The position numbers were made by a program, and so were the translations under genes. A model generated the notes under the pieces. The model did not search any database, was not told where the DNA came from, and was given only the letters and a program-made list of their open reading frames with translations. Below, in pieces: positions 1-8,886 of a stretch of 64,000 nt of DNA. Origin of the DNA: Candidatus Rhodoferax mariagerensis (GTDB taxonomy: Bacteria; Pseudomonadota; Gammaproteobacteria; Burkholderiales; Burkholderiaceae_C); contig JADKAW010000017.1 in NCBI GenBank assembly GCA_016719055.1, positions 88,427 to 152,426 of the forward strand, in the 5' to 3' direction. Position 1 is the stretch's first letter; each line of letters opens with the position of its first letter.

Positions 1-10
1 CCCCCACCTG

Positions 11-649
11 ATGTTGGCCAACACATTTTTGAACGATTGCCTGAACCTGCGGCGCGGCCAGGCTCTCGAAAGCATTCAAAACGCCATCGCTGGCGGAACC
101 TCGGTCAAGGAAATCTATTTTCATGTCATCACCCCGGTGATGCACGAACTCGGACGCCTGTGGCATCTCAACCAAATAACCATTGGACTTGAGCACTATT
201 GCACTGCGGTGGCGCAAATGGTGATGTCGCAGTTGTTTCCGCTGTTGTTCGATGGCAGCGTCAAGAAGAAACGCCTGGTTTCAGCCTGTGTCGCGGGCGA
301 ACTGCATGAAATTGGCGCGCGCATGGTTTCCGATTTGTTTGAGCTGCACGGATGGGATACCGTTTTTCTGGGTGCGGATGTTCCGGTCGATTCAGTGGTC
401 GATGTCGTGATCCAGCACAACGCCAATGTTGTGGCGATTTCGTTGACGCTGTGCGCCAATCTGGGTGCGGTTTCCCGGTTGATTGCTGCGGTGCGGGCCA
501 GGCCCGAGTGCGTCAAAGTCAAAATCCTGGTGGGTGGTGCGGCCTTTAACGTCGATGGTTCACTTTGGCAAAGACTTGGCGCAGATGGGTGGGCCAAAGA
601 CGCACAGGTGGCCATCGCCCTGGCCAATAGTTGGAGTCAACAGGAATGA
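11..649 (+). CDS. Cobalamin (B12)-binding protein with CarH-type light-sensor motif
   Basis: The protein has a helical B12-binding-2 domain (about residues 1-80) followed by a Rossmann-like B12-binding domain (85-205). W51 is followed nine residues later by E61-H62, the W-x9-EH motif of CarH-type photoreceptors that use adenosylcobalamin. The E-L-H-E-I-G stretch holds His99 as the likely lower cobalt ligand, and a GG pair in VGGAAF fits the base-off binding fold. No DNA-binding domain is visible. The frame stays open to the window edge, so an N-terminal part may be missing. Its stop overlaps the start of the following GGDEF-EAL gene, which implies joint translation. A role in light or cobalamin sensing upstream of c-di-GMP turnover is inferred; a methyltransferase-type corrinoid carrier is the alternative. 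Confidence 0.8.
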   Translation: MLANTFLNDCLNLRRGQALESIQNAIAGGTSVKEIYFHVITPVMHELGRLWHLNQITIGLEHYCTAVAQMVMSQLFPLLFDGSVKKKRLVSACVAGELHEIGARMVSDLFELHGWDTVFLGADVPVDSVVDVVIQHNANVVAISLTLCANLGAVSRLIAAVRARPECVKVKILVGGAAFNVDGSLWQRLGADGWAKDAQVAIALANSWSQQE

Positions 650-2907
650 TCAAAGAACCTTTGTTTGGATTGGGTTTGGCTTTCGCATGCGATTTTGAGG
701 GCAAGGCGACAGAAGTTGTCTGGGATGACTTTGGTATCAAGGAGCAACTGCTGGGAGCGGCGCATTTCGTCTGCCTATTTGATGTTGCATCGGTCAAAAA
801 AGGTTTGGCCCTTTTTCTGGAAGTGAAAGAGTATGGCGCTGCCTTCAATTGGGAAATCGATGTCAGTTTGAATGAACTTCCTACTGCATTCAGCTTTTCT
901 GCTGTCTCGCTTGGGGACCGCGTTGTGATGCTGGCTTCAGTTTCCGGCCAGGGTGACAACAAAATCTATGACGGGCTAAGTCAGGTCATTAACAAACAGG
1001 TCACCAACATCCGGGCGCTGAACAAACAGAACCATGCTGAACCAGACGGCAAAAACAAAGACCTGCCGATCCCGGATCAGGTCAAGCTGGAGCTGATTTC
1101 GGACCTGATGACGCTGAACAATCGCTTGGTCAATGCCGAACGGGAGTTGGCACGAAAACACGCCGAGATGCGGCGCATGAGTTCAACCATGAGCAAAGAT
1201 TTGCACCTGGCTCAACGGGTGCTGCATTTCTCGGGGGAGGCGGTCATCATCAGTGACCGGAACCGCAGTGTTATTGATGTCAACTCGGCATTTACAGCCA
1301 TCACGGGTTTCAGCAAAAATGAGGCGATCCACAAGACGCTGGTACTCGGCGAGCCGGAATGCGAGATGACCCAATTCAACGAATCCATTCTTCAGGCGGT
1401 GGCAGAGCGGGGGCTTTGGCAAGGCGAGTGCATGGGCATGCGAAAAAATGGCAGCTTGTTCCCAAAGTGGCTGTCGATCAGTGTGATACCCGACGATACC
1501 GGTGAAGTTGGCCACTATGTGGTCAATTTTTCCGACATCAGCCGTCTCAAATTCGCCGAGGAACAATGGCAACGGCTGGCCTACTTCGACAACTTGACCA
1601 ATTTGCCAAACCGGACAATGTTCAAGGATCGCCTGCAACAGGCCATTGTCAAAGCATCGCGAGAGGGCGAGTCGTTGTTGCTGTTGTTCATTGATCTCGA
1701 CGATTTCAAGGTCATCAACGACAGCCTGGGACACGATGTCGGCGATCTCCTGCTTTGTGAAGCGGCGCGCAGACTGGAAACCAGCATACGTAAATCCGAT
1801 ACGGTCTATCGATTGGGAGGTGACGAATTTACCGTCATTGTGAACGGCTGTCCTGATGATCTGAACGCCCTGGAGTTGTGCGAGAAGATCATCGAGACCT
1901 TGAAGGCCCCCTTTTTAATTCAGAACAATCTGATCAATATTGGTGCCAGCATCGGTATTGCTCGCCATCCCCTTGATGGCGAGAATGCCGACGCATTGAC
2001 AAAAAGCGCCGATACAGCCATGTATGTCGCCAAGACCAGCGGTCACAACCGAAGTTGCTTTTTTTCCAGGTCGCTGGGTGAAAAGGTCGCCACCCAACTC
2101 AATTTGAGGGCACAGATTGCCCAGGGTCTGCAGCGCGGCGAGTTTCTGGTTTACCTGCAACCGGAAATCGATTTGTTGACCGGCGAGGTCATCACCATGG
2201 AGGCCCTGGTGCGTTGGCAGCATCCCAGCCGTGGGCTGGTCGGGCCAGCCGACTTTATTCCGGCAGCGGAAGACTCCGGCTTGATTGTCGAACTGGGCGA
2301 GTTTGTGCTGTGCGAAGCACTGCGCATGGTTCGCCGGCTTCGCGATTTGGGCTGGACAGAACTGCGCGTTGCCGTGAATGTGTCGAGCCGGCAAATAGCT
2401 TCTCCCGATTTCGCCAATATGGTGGTCAATCGGCTGCGGGCACAGCAATTGCCGGGGCAGGCATTGGTCGTCGAGATCACCGAAAGCATGGTTTTGGGGA
2501 ACTTGGAGTATGCGATCCAGGTACTGAAAACACTCAAGGAGCATGGCATCGACGCGGCGATAGATGATTTCGGCACGGGCTATTCCTCTTTGAGCCATTT
2601 GCACCGGTTGCCGGTGCTGTACCTGAAGATTGACAAGTCGTTTATTGCCGATATCGATGTTGATCAGGATAGCCAAACAATTGTCCGCACTATTTTGGCA
2701 ATGGCCAAAAGTCTTGGAATCAGGACCGTTGTCGAAGGAATCGAACGTCCGGCCCACTTGGCAATTCTCAACAAGCTTGGCTGTGATATCGGGCAAGGCT
2801 ATTTGTACTCCAAACCGATACCCTATGAGAAATTTCTGGTTTTTATGGACACTAAATTGTCCAATGGAAATGTTGCGGCAACCCAGGCCTACACGGTTAT
2901 TGAATAG
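646..2907 (+). CDS. PAS-GGDEF-EAL cyclic-di-GMP signalling protein
   Basis: I start this 753-residue protein at the ATG that overlaps the previous stop (ATGA), with GGAG about 9 bases upstream; an in-frame TTG lies 15 bases earlier. Residues 1-120 form an unassigned, possibly PAS-like sensory domain. A coiled stretch is followed by a PAS domain (about 193-305), then GGDEF (about 325-485) and EAL (about 500-745). RLGGDEF is intact and is preceded by RKSD five residues upstream, the RxxD inhibitory site, so diguanylate cyclase activity with product feedback is expected. The EAL part keeps EALVRW, DDFGTGYSSL and KIDKSFI, so phosphodiesterase activity is also likely. Coupling to the B12-binding gene suggests that protein supplies an input signal. 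Confidence 0.93.
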   Translation: MIKEPLFGLGLAFACDFEGKATEVVWDDFGIKEQLLGAAHFVCLFDVASVKKGLALFLEVKEYGAAFNWEIDVSLNELPTAFSFSAVSLGDRVVMLASVSGQGDNKIYDGLSQVINKQVTNIRALNKQNHAEPDGKNKDLPIPDQVKLELISDLMTLNNRLVNAERELARKHAEMRRMSSTMSKDLHLAQRVLHFSGEAVIISDRNRSVIDVNSAFTAITGFSKNEAIHKTLVLGEPECEMTQFNESILQAVAERGLWQGECMGMRKNGSLFPKWLSISVIPDDTGEVGHYVVNFSDISRLKFAEEQWQRLAYFDNLTNLPNRTMFKDRLQQAIVKASREGESLLLLFIDLDDFKVINDSLGHDVGDLLLCEAARRLETSIRKSDTVYRLGGDEFTVIVNGCPDDLNALELCEKIIETLKAPFLIQNNLINIGASIGIARHPLDGENADALTKSADTAMYVAKTSGHNRSCFFSRSLGEKVATQLNLRAQIAQGLQRGEFLVYLQPEIDLLTGEVITMEALVRWQHPSRGLVGPADFIPAAEDSGLIVELGEFVLCEALRMVRRLRDLGWTELRVAVNVSSRQIASPDFANMVVNRLRAQQLPGQALVVEITESMVLGNLEYAIQVLKTLKEHGIDAAIDDFGTGYSSLSHLHRLPVLYLKIDKSFIADIDVDQDSQTIVRTILAMAKSLGIRTVVEGIERPAHLAILNKLGCDIGQGYLYSKPIPYEKFLVFMDTKLSNGNVAATQAYTVIE

Positions 2908-2914
2908 TGTTTTA

Positions 2915-2963
2915 GCCTTCTAGCCCTTGCTGACATTGCGCTGTAAGCTATTTATAACATAGC
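2915..2963 (+). repeat. Dispersed ~49-bp repeat, copy A
   Basis: Starts GCCTTCTAGCCCTT and ends in a hairpin, AAGCTAT - 7-nt loop - ATAGCTT (2945-2965). The first 14 bases and the total length match the copy at 42615-42663. Related copies lie at 4680, 19784 and 62689. It occupies the gap after the GGDEF-EAL gene and has no T-run, so a terminator role is uncertain. The rest of 2908-3088 shows only a short GC-rich palindrome near 3000. Confidence 0.6.
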
Positions 2964-3088
2964 TTTACGATCACTGGGCGAGCGCCGGATGGCTGGCCTG
3001 CGGCAGGCTGCCAAGAAAAATCCAGGTTCGTGCCGGCATGGGGCGCTGTAGCGCCAGGCAATGCCGCCATGCGTCACCCACAGCGCGC

Positions 3089-3783
3089 TCAAGCTGACAA
3101 GGGCACATCAGCAATTCTTCTGAACGAAGCGCCCGGCGTCGGCTCGACAAAAAGGCAGAGCCGATCGAGCACCAGCGGGGCCACGGTATTCAGGTGAGCC
3201 ACCTGCGCCTGCACCGTTTGCACCACCCGTTGACGGGTGGGTTGATCGACCGGGCCGGTCAGGGTGAGGTGAAAGCGAAAGCGCTCCAGCACATGGGGAT
3301 AGCCGTAACGCTGCAACAACGCCAGTCCACGGGCATCCAGCAGCCCGCGCTGGCGCCGGGCCAAGTCCAGCTCGGACAAGGGCGCGCGCAAATCGTCAAG
3401 ATCGACCACACAGCCGCCGCCAGCGCCTGCAGTCCATCCGGTGTTTTTTCCGGCAGCAGCGCCACAAACTTGCCCAAGCTCAGGGCTTGCAGTGGCCCCA
3501 GCGCCATTGGTGCATGCCTGGTCGCCAGGGCCTGGATGCGCTTGATCAGGTCGTGCTGGTTGTTTTTGCCTGTCAACCGAAACGGTGCCTTCAATGTGGC
3601 ATGAAAGCCATAGCGGCGTGGCTCCGCGGTGATGGCCCGCAGTTGGTCAGGACCCATTTGCAGCGTTTGCGGCGTCGAAAGCGGCGTGTCGTCAAACTCG
3701 TTGCGGCCCAGCCAATGGGCCGCAAACAGCCACCAGGGGGACTCTTGGGGTGGCGCAAAATAAATTGCATAACGGGCGCTCAT
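3089..3783 (-). pseudogene. DUF1045 phosphonate-operon protein (2H phosphoesterase fold), frameshifted
   Basis: This matches the phosphonate-associated DUF1045 family, a relative of 2H phosphoesterases. The N-terminal part (to about 3410) contains GFHATLKAPF and the second frame contains FRFHLTLTG, giving the two H-x-T motifs expected for a 2H active site. Around 3404-3413 the frame moves by two bases (net one base lost or two gained), so the reading LQALAAAV / VDLDDLRAPL is split. Both halves look well conserved, so a sequencing error or a recent mutation is possible. Its ATG overlaps the phnF stop. No phnP is present, so this protein may hydrolyse the cyclic ribose phosphate made by C-P lyase; that is inference. 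Confidence 0.8.
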
Positions 3784-4538
3784 GCTTGCTCTCCCTGGTC
3801 AATCACCAGTTGCACCCGATCACCACAAAAAAAAGTTTCACCGTATTTGATGGGCACACCGGCCATGTCCACATCAACGCTTTCAACACACAGCAGTGGG
3901 CGCGTGCTGGGCTGCCTGAGCAAACGGGCGGTTTCATCGCTGGGCATTTGGGTGGTGATGTGGCTGCGATCGCGCAGGTAGTCCTGCACGCCAAAATGCT
4001 TCAGGATGTCGGTGATGCAGGTGCCCTCGTTGAGCATCTCCAGCAGGCCAGCAAAGCGCTGCGCCGGGAAATAGGCGGTGGCCAGCCCAATCGGCTGTTC
4101 ATTGGCTTCATCAAGCATTTCTACCATCAGCACAGGGTCTGCCTTGGCCAGCCTGAGCTCTTTGGCCGCCCGCTCTGGCGCGGGCATTTCGCGCGCGGTC
4201 AGCAGTTGCTTGCTGGGCAGCAAACCCTGGCGCAGCAGGTTCTCGGTGAAACGGGTGCGCCTGGAGAGCGCGTAGTCCAGCAACTCGTGTTGCACAAACA
4301 TGCCCCGTCCCGGCTCAATGCGCACCAGTCCATCGCTTTGCAGCGCGGCCACGGCCTGGCGCAAGGTGTGGCGATTCACGCCAAAGCGTGCCGACAGTTC
4401 GACTTCGCCAGGCAGGCGGCCTGTGCCGGCATAGGTGCGGTCACGAATTTCGGTGCTCAGCGTGTCGGCAATTTGCCGCCAGACGGTCACGCCGCTGCGC
4501 CGACCGGGAGCGCTGGTGATGCGTTGTCCGAAGGTCAT
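3780..4538 (-). CDS. phnF: GntR-family phosphonate regulator PhnF
   Basis: This is a 252-residue GntR/HutC-type repressor. The N-terminal winged helix (about 15-80) holds the typical LPGEVELSARFGVNRHTLRQA recognition region, and the C-terminal UTRA effector domain (about 95-245) has the fold seen in phnF-type regulators. It diverges from phnG across a 380-bp control region and overlaps the DUF1045 start by four bases. The family represses C-P lyase genes and responds to phosphonates. A PHO-like box lies about 90 bp upstream, so the regulator itself is probably under phosphate control. Confidence 0.9.
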   Translation of the reverse strand: MTFGQRITSAPGRRSGVTVWRQIADTLSTEIRDRTYAGTGRLPGEVELSARFGVNRHTLRQAVAALQSDGLVRIEPGRGMFVQHELLDYALSRRTRFTENLLRQGLLPSKQLLTAREMPAPERAAKELRLAKADPVLMVEMLDEANEQPIGLATAYFPAQRFAGLLEMLNEGTCITDILKHFGVQDYLRDRSHITTQMPSDETARLLRQPSTRPLLCVESVDVDMAGVPIKYGETFFCGDRVQLVIDQGEQA

Positions 4539-4627
4539 AGGTTAGATCTGTTGTAAAAGTGGACTGTGGGCATGGCATATTGATCGGCTGCGCTAGGAGG
4601 TTGTCCTGTTAAGCTTAGCAACTGATT

Positions 4628-4644
4628 TAGACATCTGTATGACA
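4628..4644 (-). promoter_or_regulatory. Putative PHO box upstream of phnF
   Basis: On the minus strand TGTCAT is followed by TGTCTA with an 11-bp period (plus strand TAGACA at 4628 and ATGACA at 4639). Orientation and spacing fit a PhoB site driving phnF and DUF1045. Found by eye; two half sites only. Confidence 0.45.
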
Positions 4645-4679
4645 AATGCCAGCTTGCCTAACAAATATATAATAAAACA

Positions 4680-4727
4680 GGCTGCAACCCACGTTTTAAA
4701 TGCGCTTACAGCTATACAAATAATAGC
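4680..4727 (+). repeat. Dispersed ~49-bp repeat, copy E
   Basis: 48 bp. The 5' end (GGCTGCAACCC) is more diverged than in the other copies, but it keeps TGCGCT followed by the AGCTAT ... ATAGC hairpin at the same distances as copy A. It lies in the phnF-phnG control region between the two putative PHO boxes. Confidence 0.45.
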
Positions 4728-4810
4728 TTTTTGCAGTCTGCGGAGCGGGTGACTGCCGCACCAGGGAGCTGCGCGACGATCCGGCAAGTGAAGCGGTGCG
4801 CCTGGTTTGA

Positions 4811-4828
4811 CTGTCATAAGTCCTTCAT
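4811..4828 (+). promoter_or_regulatory. Putative PHO box upstream of phnG
   Basis: CTGTCAT at 4811 is followed by CCTTCAT at 4822: two 7-mers with a 4-bp gap, the PhoB half-site geometry, in forward orientation 90 bp before phnG. It probably activates the phnGHIJKLM operon in phosphate starvation. Confidence 0.6.
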
Positions 4829-4918
4829 GTTGGCAACGTCAACTACCCGGCATGCACTTCATGTTTGAATGGGATGCGCCCGGTTTGAATGACTTGACTG
4901 ACGGAATTGAACACCTGT

Positions 4919-5383
4919 ATGACCCACAACAACCCGACAAGCGAATACCCGACGCGAGCCGCCTGGCTGGCGGTGCTGGCGCGCGCCACGCTGGCCGAAC
5001 TTGAAGGCATGGCACCAGCGGCCAACGAGTTGACTGAACTGAAACTGGTACGCCCGCCAGAAATCGGCATGGTGATGCTGCGTGGCCGGGTTGGCGGCAC
5101 CGGCAACCCGTTTAACCTGGGCGAGGCCAGTGTGGTGCGCTGTGCCTTGCGGCTTGGCGATGGCCCGCTGGGCGTGTCATATGCGCTGGGTCGCGACAAA
5201 CGCCGGGCGGAACTGGCGGCGCTGCTGGATGCCATGCTGCAAGACCCAGAGCACCATGATCGCTTGCAAAGCCAGGTAGTGGCACCGCTGGCCCGCGCCC
5301 AGGCCAATGTTCGCGCGAAAAAGCAACAGGATGTAGCTGCTTCCAAGGTCGAATTCTTCACCTTTGTGCGGGGTGAGGCATGA
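4919..5383 (+). CDS. phnG: C-P lyase subunit PhnG
   Basis: PhnG, 154 residues, is part of the PhnGHIJ core complex that displaces adenine from ATP with phosphonate. The sequence matches the family over its length, including LVRPPEIGMVMLRGRVGGTGNPFNLGEASVVRCAL with the conserved NPFNLGE-type stretch. I use the ATG at 4919; an in-frame TTG lies 12 bases upstream and neither has a strong ribosome site. The stop overlaps the phnH start (ATGA), as expected for a tightly coupled operon. Confidence 0.92.
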   Translation: MTHNNPTSEYPTRAAWLAVLARATLAELEGMAPAANELTELKLVRPPEIGMVMLRGRVGGTGNPFNLGEASVVRCALRLGDGPLGVSYALGRDKRRAELAALLDAMLQDPEHHDRLQSQVVAPLARAQANVRAKKQQDVAASKVEFFTFVRGEA

Positions 5384-5980
5384 ATGCCACACAGGCCTTG
5401 GCGGCGGGTCTGCCCGACGGTGTTCATGACGCGCAGCGGGCGTTTCGCGCCGTGCTAGACGCGCTGGCCCGGCCTGGGCAAGTTCGTGTCATCGGCCAGG
5501 CACTGCCGGGTGTGGCGCTGGGTGGCGCCATGGCACGTTTGCTCCTGAGTCTGTGTGATGACGAAACCCCGGTGTGGTGGCAGAGTGCGGGCGTGGGCCT
5601 GGCGCACTGGCTGCGTTTTCATGTGGGTGCGCCGGTTGCCGATGCGCCAGTTGGCGCCAGTTTTGCGGTGTTGGTCGATCCGGGGCAAGAGTTTCACTTG
5701 ACAGATTTCGCCTGCGGAACTGCCGCATCGCCCGAGTTTTCAGCCACCCTGCTGATCGAACTGCCCAGCCTGACGGATGGCCCGCTGCTGGCCTGGCAGG
5801 GTCCTGGTATTCGACGGGGTGCAGCGCGTCGGCCTGCAGGGCTTGCCGGCTGATTTCTGGACGCAGTGGCAAGCCAACCATGCGGCATTTCCGCAGGGCG
5901 TGGACATCATCTTTACCTGCGGCGACAACGCATTGGGTTTGCCCCGCACCACAGCGGTGCATCGTTGGGAAGGAGTCTGA
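5380..5980 (+). pseudogene. phnH: C-P lyase subunit PhnH, frameshifted
   Basis: The first frame (5380 to about 5815) has the PhnH hallmark DAQRAFRAVLDALARPG and continues to LAWQGPGIRR. The rest of the protein (VQRVGLQGLPADFW ... GVDIIF ... LPRTTAVHRW) is in the +1 frame and ends at 5980. The switch coincides with a run of four G at 5816-5819; three G would restore one roughly 199-residue PhnH. Because phnG, phnI and phnJ are intact, a homopolymer sequencing error is more likely than decay, but the sequence alone cannot decide. If real, the lesion would break the C-P lyase core. Confidence 0.88.
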
Positions 5981-5981
5981 C

Positions 5982-7157
5982 ATGTATGTGGCTGTCAAAG
6001 GCGGTGCTGCCGCAATCGAGAGCTCCTGGCAGTTGCTGGAAGCCCAGCGCCGGGGCGACACCGCTGTGCCTGAGCTGTCGGTGGCGCAGATCCGCTCGCA
6101 ACTCTCACTGGCGGTGGACCGGGTCATGAGCGAGGGCTCGCTGTATGACCCAGAGCTGGCGGCACTGGCCATCAAGCAGGCCAGCGGTGATTTGATGGAG
6201 GCGATCTTCTTGCTGCGCGCCTACCGCACCACCCTGCCCCGTCTGGGCTACAGTCTGCCGCTGGACACCGCGCGCATGGCGCTGGTGCGGCGCATTTCAG
6301 CCACCTTCAAGGAAGTGCCGGGTGGCCAGTTGCTGGGGCCGACTTACGACTACACCCAGCGCCTGCTGGACTTTGCCTTGCTGGCAGATGGCCAGCCCAC
6401 GACTCAGCCGCCTGCTGCCCCCGATGTTCTACCAAAAGGCCAGGATGCAATGCCTACCACCCGCGTTGTGGCCCCCGCGCCGACCGTGCCGCGCATCAAC
6501 GATCTGCTGGCGCGAGAGGGCTTGCTGGAAACGCCGCAGCCACATGACGCAACGCCACCAGGTGACCTGACCCGTGACCCACTGATGTTTCCTGCTGACC
6601 GTGCCCTGCGCCTGCAAGCACTGGCGCGTGGCGACGAAGGCTGGCTGCTGGCCATGGGTTATTCGACCCAGCGCGGCTACGCCGGTTCGCACCCTTTTGC
6701 AGGCGAAATCCGGCGTGGCAGCGTCAGCGTGGAACTGGTGCCCGACGAACTGGGTTTTGCCATCGACATTGGCGACCTGGAAGTCACCGAATGCCAGATG
6801 ATCAACCAGTTCAGTGGCAGCCGCGAGGTGCCGCCGCAGTTCACCCAAGGCTACGGGCTGGCCTTTGGCGGGGCCGAGCGAAAAACCATGGCGATGGCCC
6901 TGGTGGACCGTGCGCTGCGTGCCGACGAGTTGGGTGAACCCCGTGTGGCCCCGGCGCAAGACCCCGAGTTTGTGCTGTCGCACGCCGACAACGTGGAGGC
7001 TTCGGGCTTTGTGCAGCACCTGAAGCTGCCGCACTATGTCGACTTTCAGGCGGAACTGGAGCTGGTGCGCAGACTGCGTGCCAGCCACGCCGAGGCAGCC
7101 AACGCTGCACCTGGCAGCGACCCACCTTTGAATGCCACACAGCAAGGGGCCACATGA
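5982..7157 (+). CDS. phnI: C-P lyase subunit PhnI
   Basis: PhnI, 391 residues, carries out the nucleosidase step of the C-P lyase core complex, replacing adenine of ATP with phosphonate. It starts at ATG 5982 behind AAGGAG, one base after the phnH stop; the open frame extends further upstream but that part overlaps phnH. Family hallmarks include the N-terminal MYVAVKGGAAAI and the central region AMGYSTQRGYAGSHPF with QMINQF and FGGAERKTMAMALVDRAL. A proline-rich linker around residues 130-180 is longer than in E. coli. The stop overlaps phnJ. Confidence 0.95.
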   Translation: MYVAVKGGAAAIESSWQLLEAQRRGDTAVPELSVAQIRSQLSLAVDRVMSEGSLYDPELAALAIKQASGDLMEAIFLLRAYRTTLPRLGYSLPLDTARMALVRRISATFKEVPGGQLLGPTYDYTQRLLDFALLADGQPTTQPPAAPDVLPKGQDAMPTTRVVAPAPTVPRINDLLAREGLLETPQPHDATPPGDLTRDPLMFPADRALRLQALARGDEGWLLAMGYSTQRGYAGSHPFAGEIRRGSVSVELVPDELGFAIDIGDLEVTECQMINQFSGSREVPPQFTQGYGLAFGGAERKTMAMALVDRALRADELGEPRVAPAQDPEFVLSHADNVEASGFVQHLKLPHYVDFQAELELVRRLRASHAEAANAAPGSDPPLNATQQGAT

Positions 7158-8071
7158 TGGATCCCCATTACAACTTTGCCTTTCTGGACGAGCGCACCAA
7201 AAAACGCATCCGCCGCGCCCTGCTCAAGGCGGTGGCGATACCCGGTTACCAGGTGCCGTTTGGCTCACGCGAAATGCCTTTTGCCTACGGCTGGGGCACC
7301 GGGGGGGTGCAGATCACCGCCAGCATCATTGGCTTGAACGATGTGCTCAAGGTCATTGACCAGGGCGCGGACGACACCACCAATGCGGTCAATATCCGGC
7401 GCTTCTTTGCCCGCACCACGGGTGTGGCGACGACCGAAAAAACGCGTGATGCCACGCTGATCCAGACGCGCCACCGAATTCCGGAGACCGCCCTGATCGA
7501 GTCGCAAACGCTGGTCTATCAGGTGCCGATGCCCGAGCCACTGTCCCGCCTGGAACCGCGCAGGCAGGAGACCATCAAGATGCATGCGTTAAGCGAATAT
7601 GGCCTGATGCATGTGCGTTTGTACGAAGACATTGCCCAACTGGGTGCCATTTCTCACGCCTATGACTACCCGGTGATGGTGAACGAGCGTTACCTGATGT
7701 CGCCCTCTCCGATCCCGAAGTTCGACAACCCAAAAATGCACATGAACCCGGCGCTGCAACTCTTTGGTGCCGGGCGTGAAAAGCGCCTCTACGCCATTCC
7801 GCCTTATACCCCGGTGCGCAGCCTGGACTTTGAGGACCATCCGTTTGAGGTGCAGCACTGGGAGCACGCCTGCGCGCTGTGCGGTGCCACCGAGAGTTAC
7901 CTCGACGAAATGATCGTGGACGATGCCGGCAGCCGCTTGTTCGTGTGCTCCGACAGCGACTATTGCTCCGACCGACGTGCCGCAGGCCATGTCGGCACAC
8001 AGCAAGCGGTCACGCTGCGTGATGCTTGGCAATATCTGCGCTTGGCGCCCAATGAACGGGAGGCCACATGA
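7154..8071 (+). CDS. phnJ: C-P lyase radical SAM subunit PhnJ
   Basis: PhnJ, 305 residues, is the radical S-adenosylmethionine enzyme that cleaves the carbon-phosphorus bond of ribose phosphonate to give alkane and 5-phosphoribosyl-1,2-cyclic phosphate. The cysteines C240, C243, C265 and C271 match the C-x2-C-x21-C and thiyl-radical cysteine pattern of the E. coli enzyme. The rest aligns with GYQVPFGSREMPFAYGWGTGG. It overlaps phnI and phnK by four bases each, so translation is coupled. All catalytic residues I know of are present. Confidence 0.96.
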   Translation: MMDPHYNFAFLDERTKKRIRRALLKAVAIPGYQVPFGSREMPFAYGWGTGGVQITASIIGLNDVLKVIDQGADDTTNAVNIRRFFARTTGVATTEKTRDATLIQTRHRIPETALIESQTLVYQVPMPEPLSRLEPRRQETIKMHALSEYGLMHVRLYEDIAQLGAISHAYDYPVMVNERYLMSPSPIPKFDNPKMHMNPALQLFGAGREKRLYAIPPYTPVRSLDFEDHPFEVQHWEHACALCGATESYLDEMIVDDAGSRLFVCSDSDYCSDRRAAGHVGTQQAVTLRDAWQYLRLAPNEREAT

Positions 8072-8886
8072 AGTCACCGGTGTTGCTGTCGGCCCGTCAG
8101 GCGGGCAAAGCCTTTGTGCACCAGGGCCTGACACGCTGGGCTTGCCGCGCCGTGAGTTTTGACCTTTACCCCGGCGAGGTGCTGGCGGTGGTGGGCGAAT
8201 CCGGCTCGGGCAAAAGCACGCTGTTGCGCCTGCTGGCGGCACGCCTGGCCTGCGACGAAGGCTCGGTGCATTACGACGTGCGGGCTGAGTCGCGCAACCC
8301 CTCGGCTGATGCTGCAACCGGCCTGATCGACCTGACGGCCTTGTCTGAGGCGCGCCTGCGCTGGCTGGCCCGCACCGACTGGGGTTTTGTCGAGCAGCAC
8401 GCGCGCGACGGCCTGCGCATGAACGTCTCGGGGGGTGCCAATGTGGGTGAACGCCTGATGGCCCTGGGCGCGCGCCACTACGGAAAGCTGCGCAGCGAAG
8501 CGGTTTCATGGATGCAGCGGGTCGAGCTTGACACCAGCCGCATTGACGATCTGCCCGCCACCTACTCTGGCGGCATGCAACAGCGTCTGCAAATTGCCCG
8601 TAACCTGGTGACGCAACCGCGCCTGGTGTTCATGGACGAGCCCACCACCGGGCTGGATGTGTCGGTGCAGGCCCGCCTGCTGGACTTGCTACGTGAACTG
8701 GTTGATGAACTGCAATTGGCCGCTGTGGTGGTGACCCACGACCTGGCCGTGGCGCGCCTGCTGGCGCAACGCATGCTGGTCATGAAGGACGGCCTGGTGG
8801 TCGAGCAAGGCCTGACCGACCGGGTGCTGGACGACCCGCAGCACCCTTATACCCAACTGCTGGTGTCTTCGGTGCTGACACCATGA
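8068..8886 (+). CDS. phnK: C-P lyase ABC-type ATPase PhnK
   Basis: An ABC ATPase of 272 residues that docks on the C-P lyase core complex rather than on a membrane permease. Walker A is GESGSGKST, the signature is YSGGMQQRLQIARNL, Walker B is LVFMDEPTTGLD, and the switch histidine sits in VVTHDLAV. It resembles dipeptide-transporter ATPases, as PhnK proteins do. It lies between phnJ and phnL with four-base overlaps. Confidence 0.94.
   Translation: MKSPVLLSARQAGKAFVHQGLTRWACRAVSFDLYPGEVLAVVGESGSGKSTLLRLLAARLACDEGSVHYDVRAESRNPSADAATGLIDLTALSEARLRWLARTDWGFVEQHARDGLRMNVSGGANVGERLMALGARHYGKLRSEAVSWMQRVELDTSRIDDLPATYSGGMQQRLQIARNLVTQPRLVFMDEPTTGLDVSVQARLLDLLRELVDELQLAAVVVTHDLAVARLLAQRMLVMKDGLVVEQGLTDRVLDDPQHPYTQLLVSSVLTP

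Noticed and set aside
1915..2796. 293-codon antisense frame under the GGDEF-EAL gene
   Set aside because: Fully inside a conserved gene; no recognisable protein family.
3750..4556. 268-codon frame antisense to phnF
   Set aside because: Covers the conserved phnF on the other strand and shows no domain.
7589..8509. 306-codon antisense frame under phnJ-phnK
   Set aside because: Arg/Pro/Ser-rich composition typical of shadow frames; both real genes are certain.
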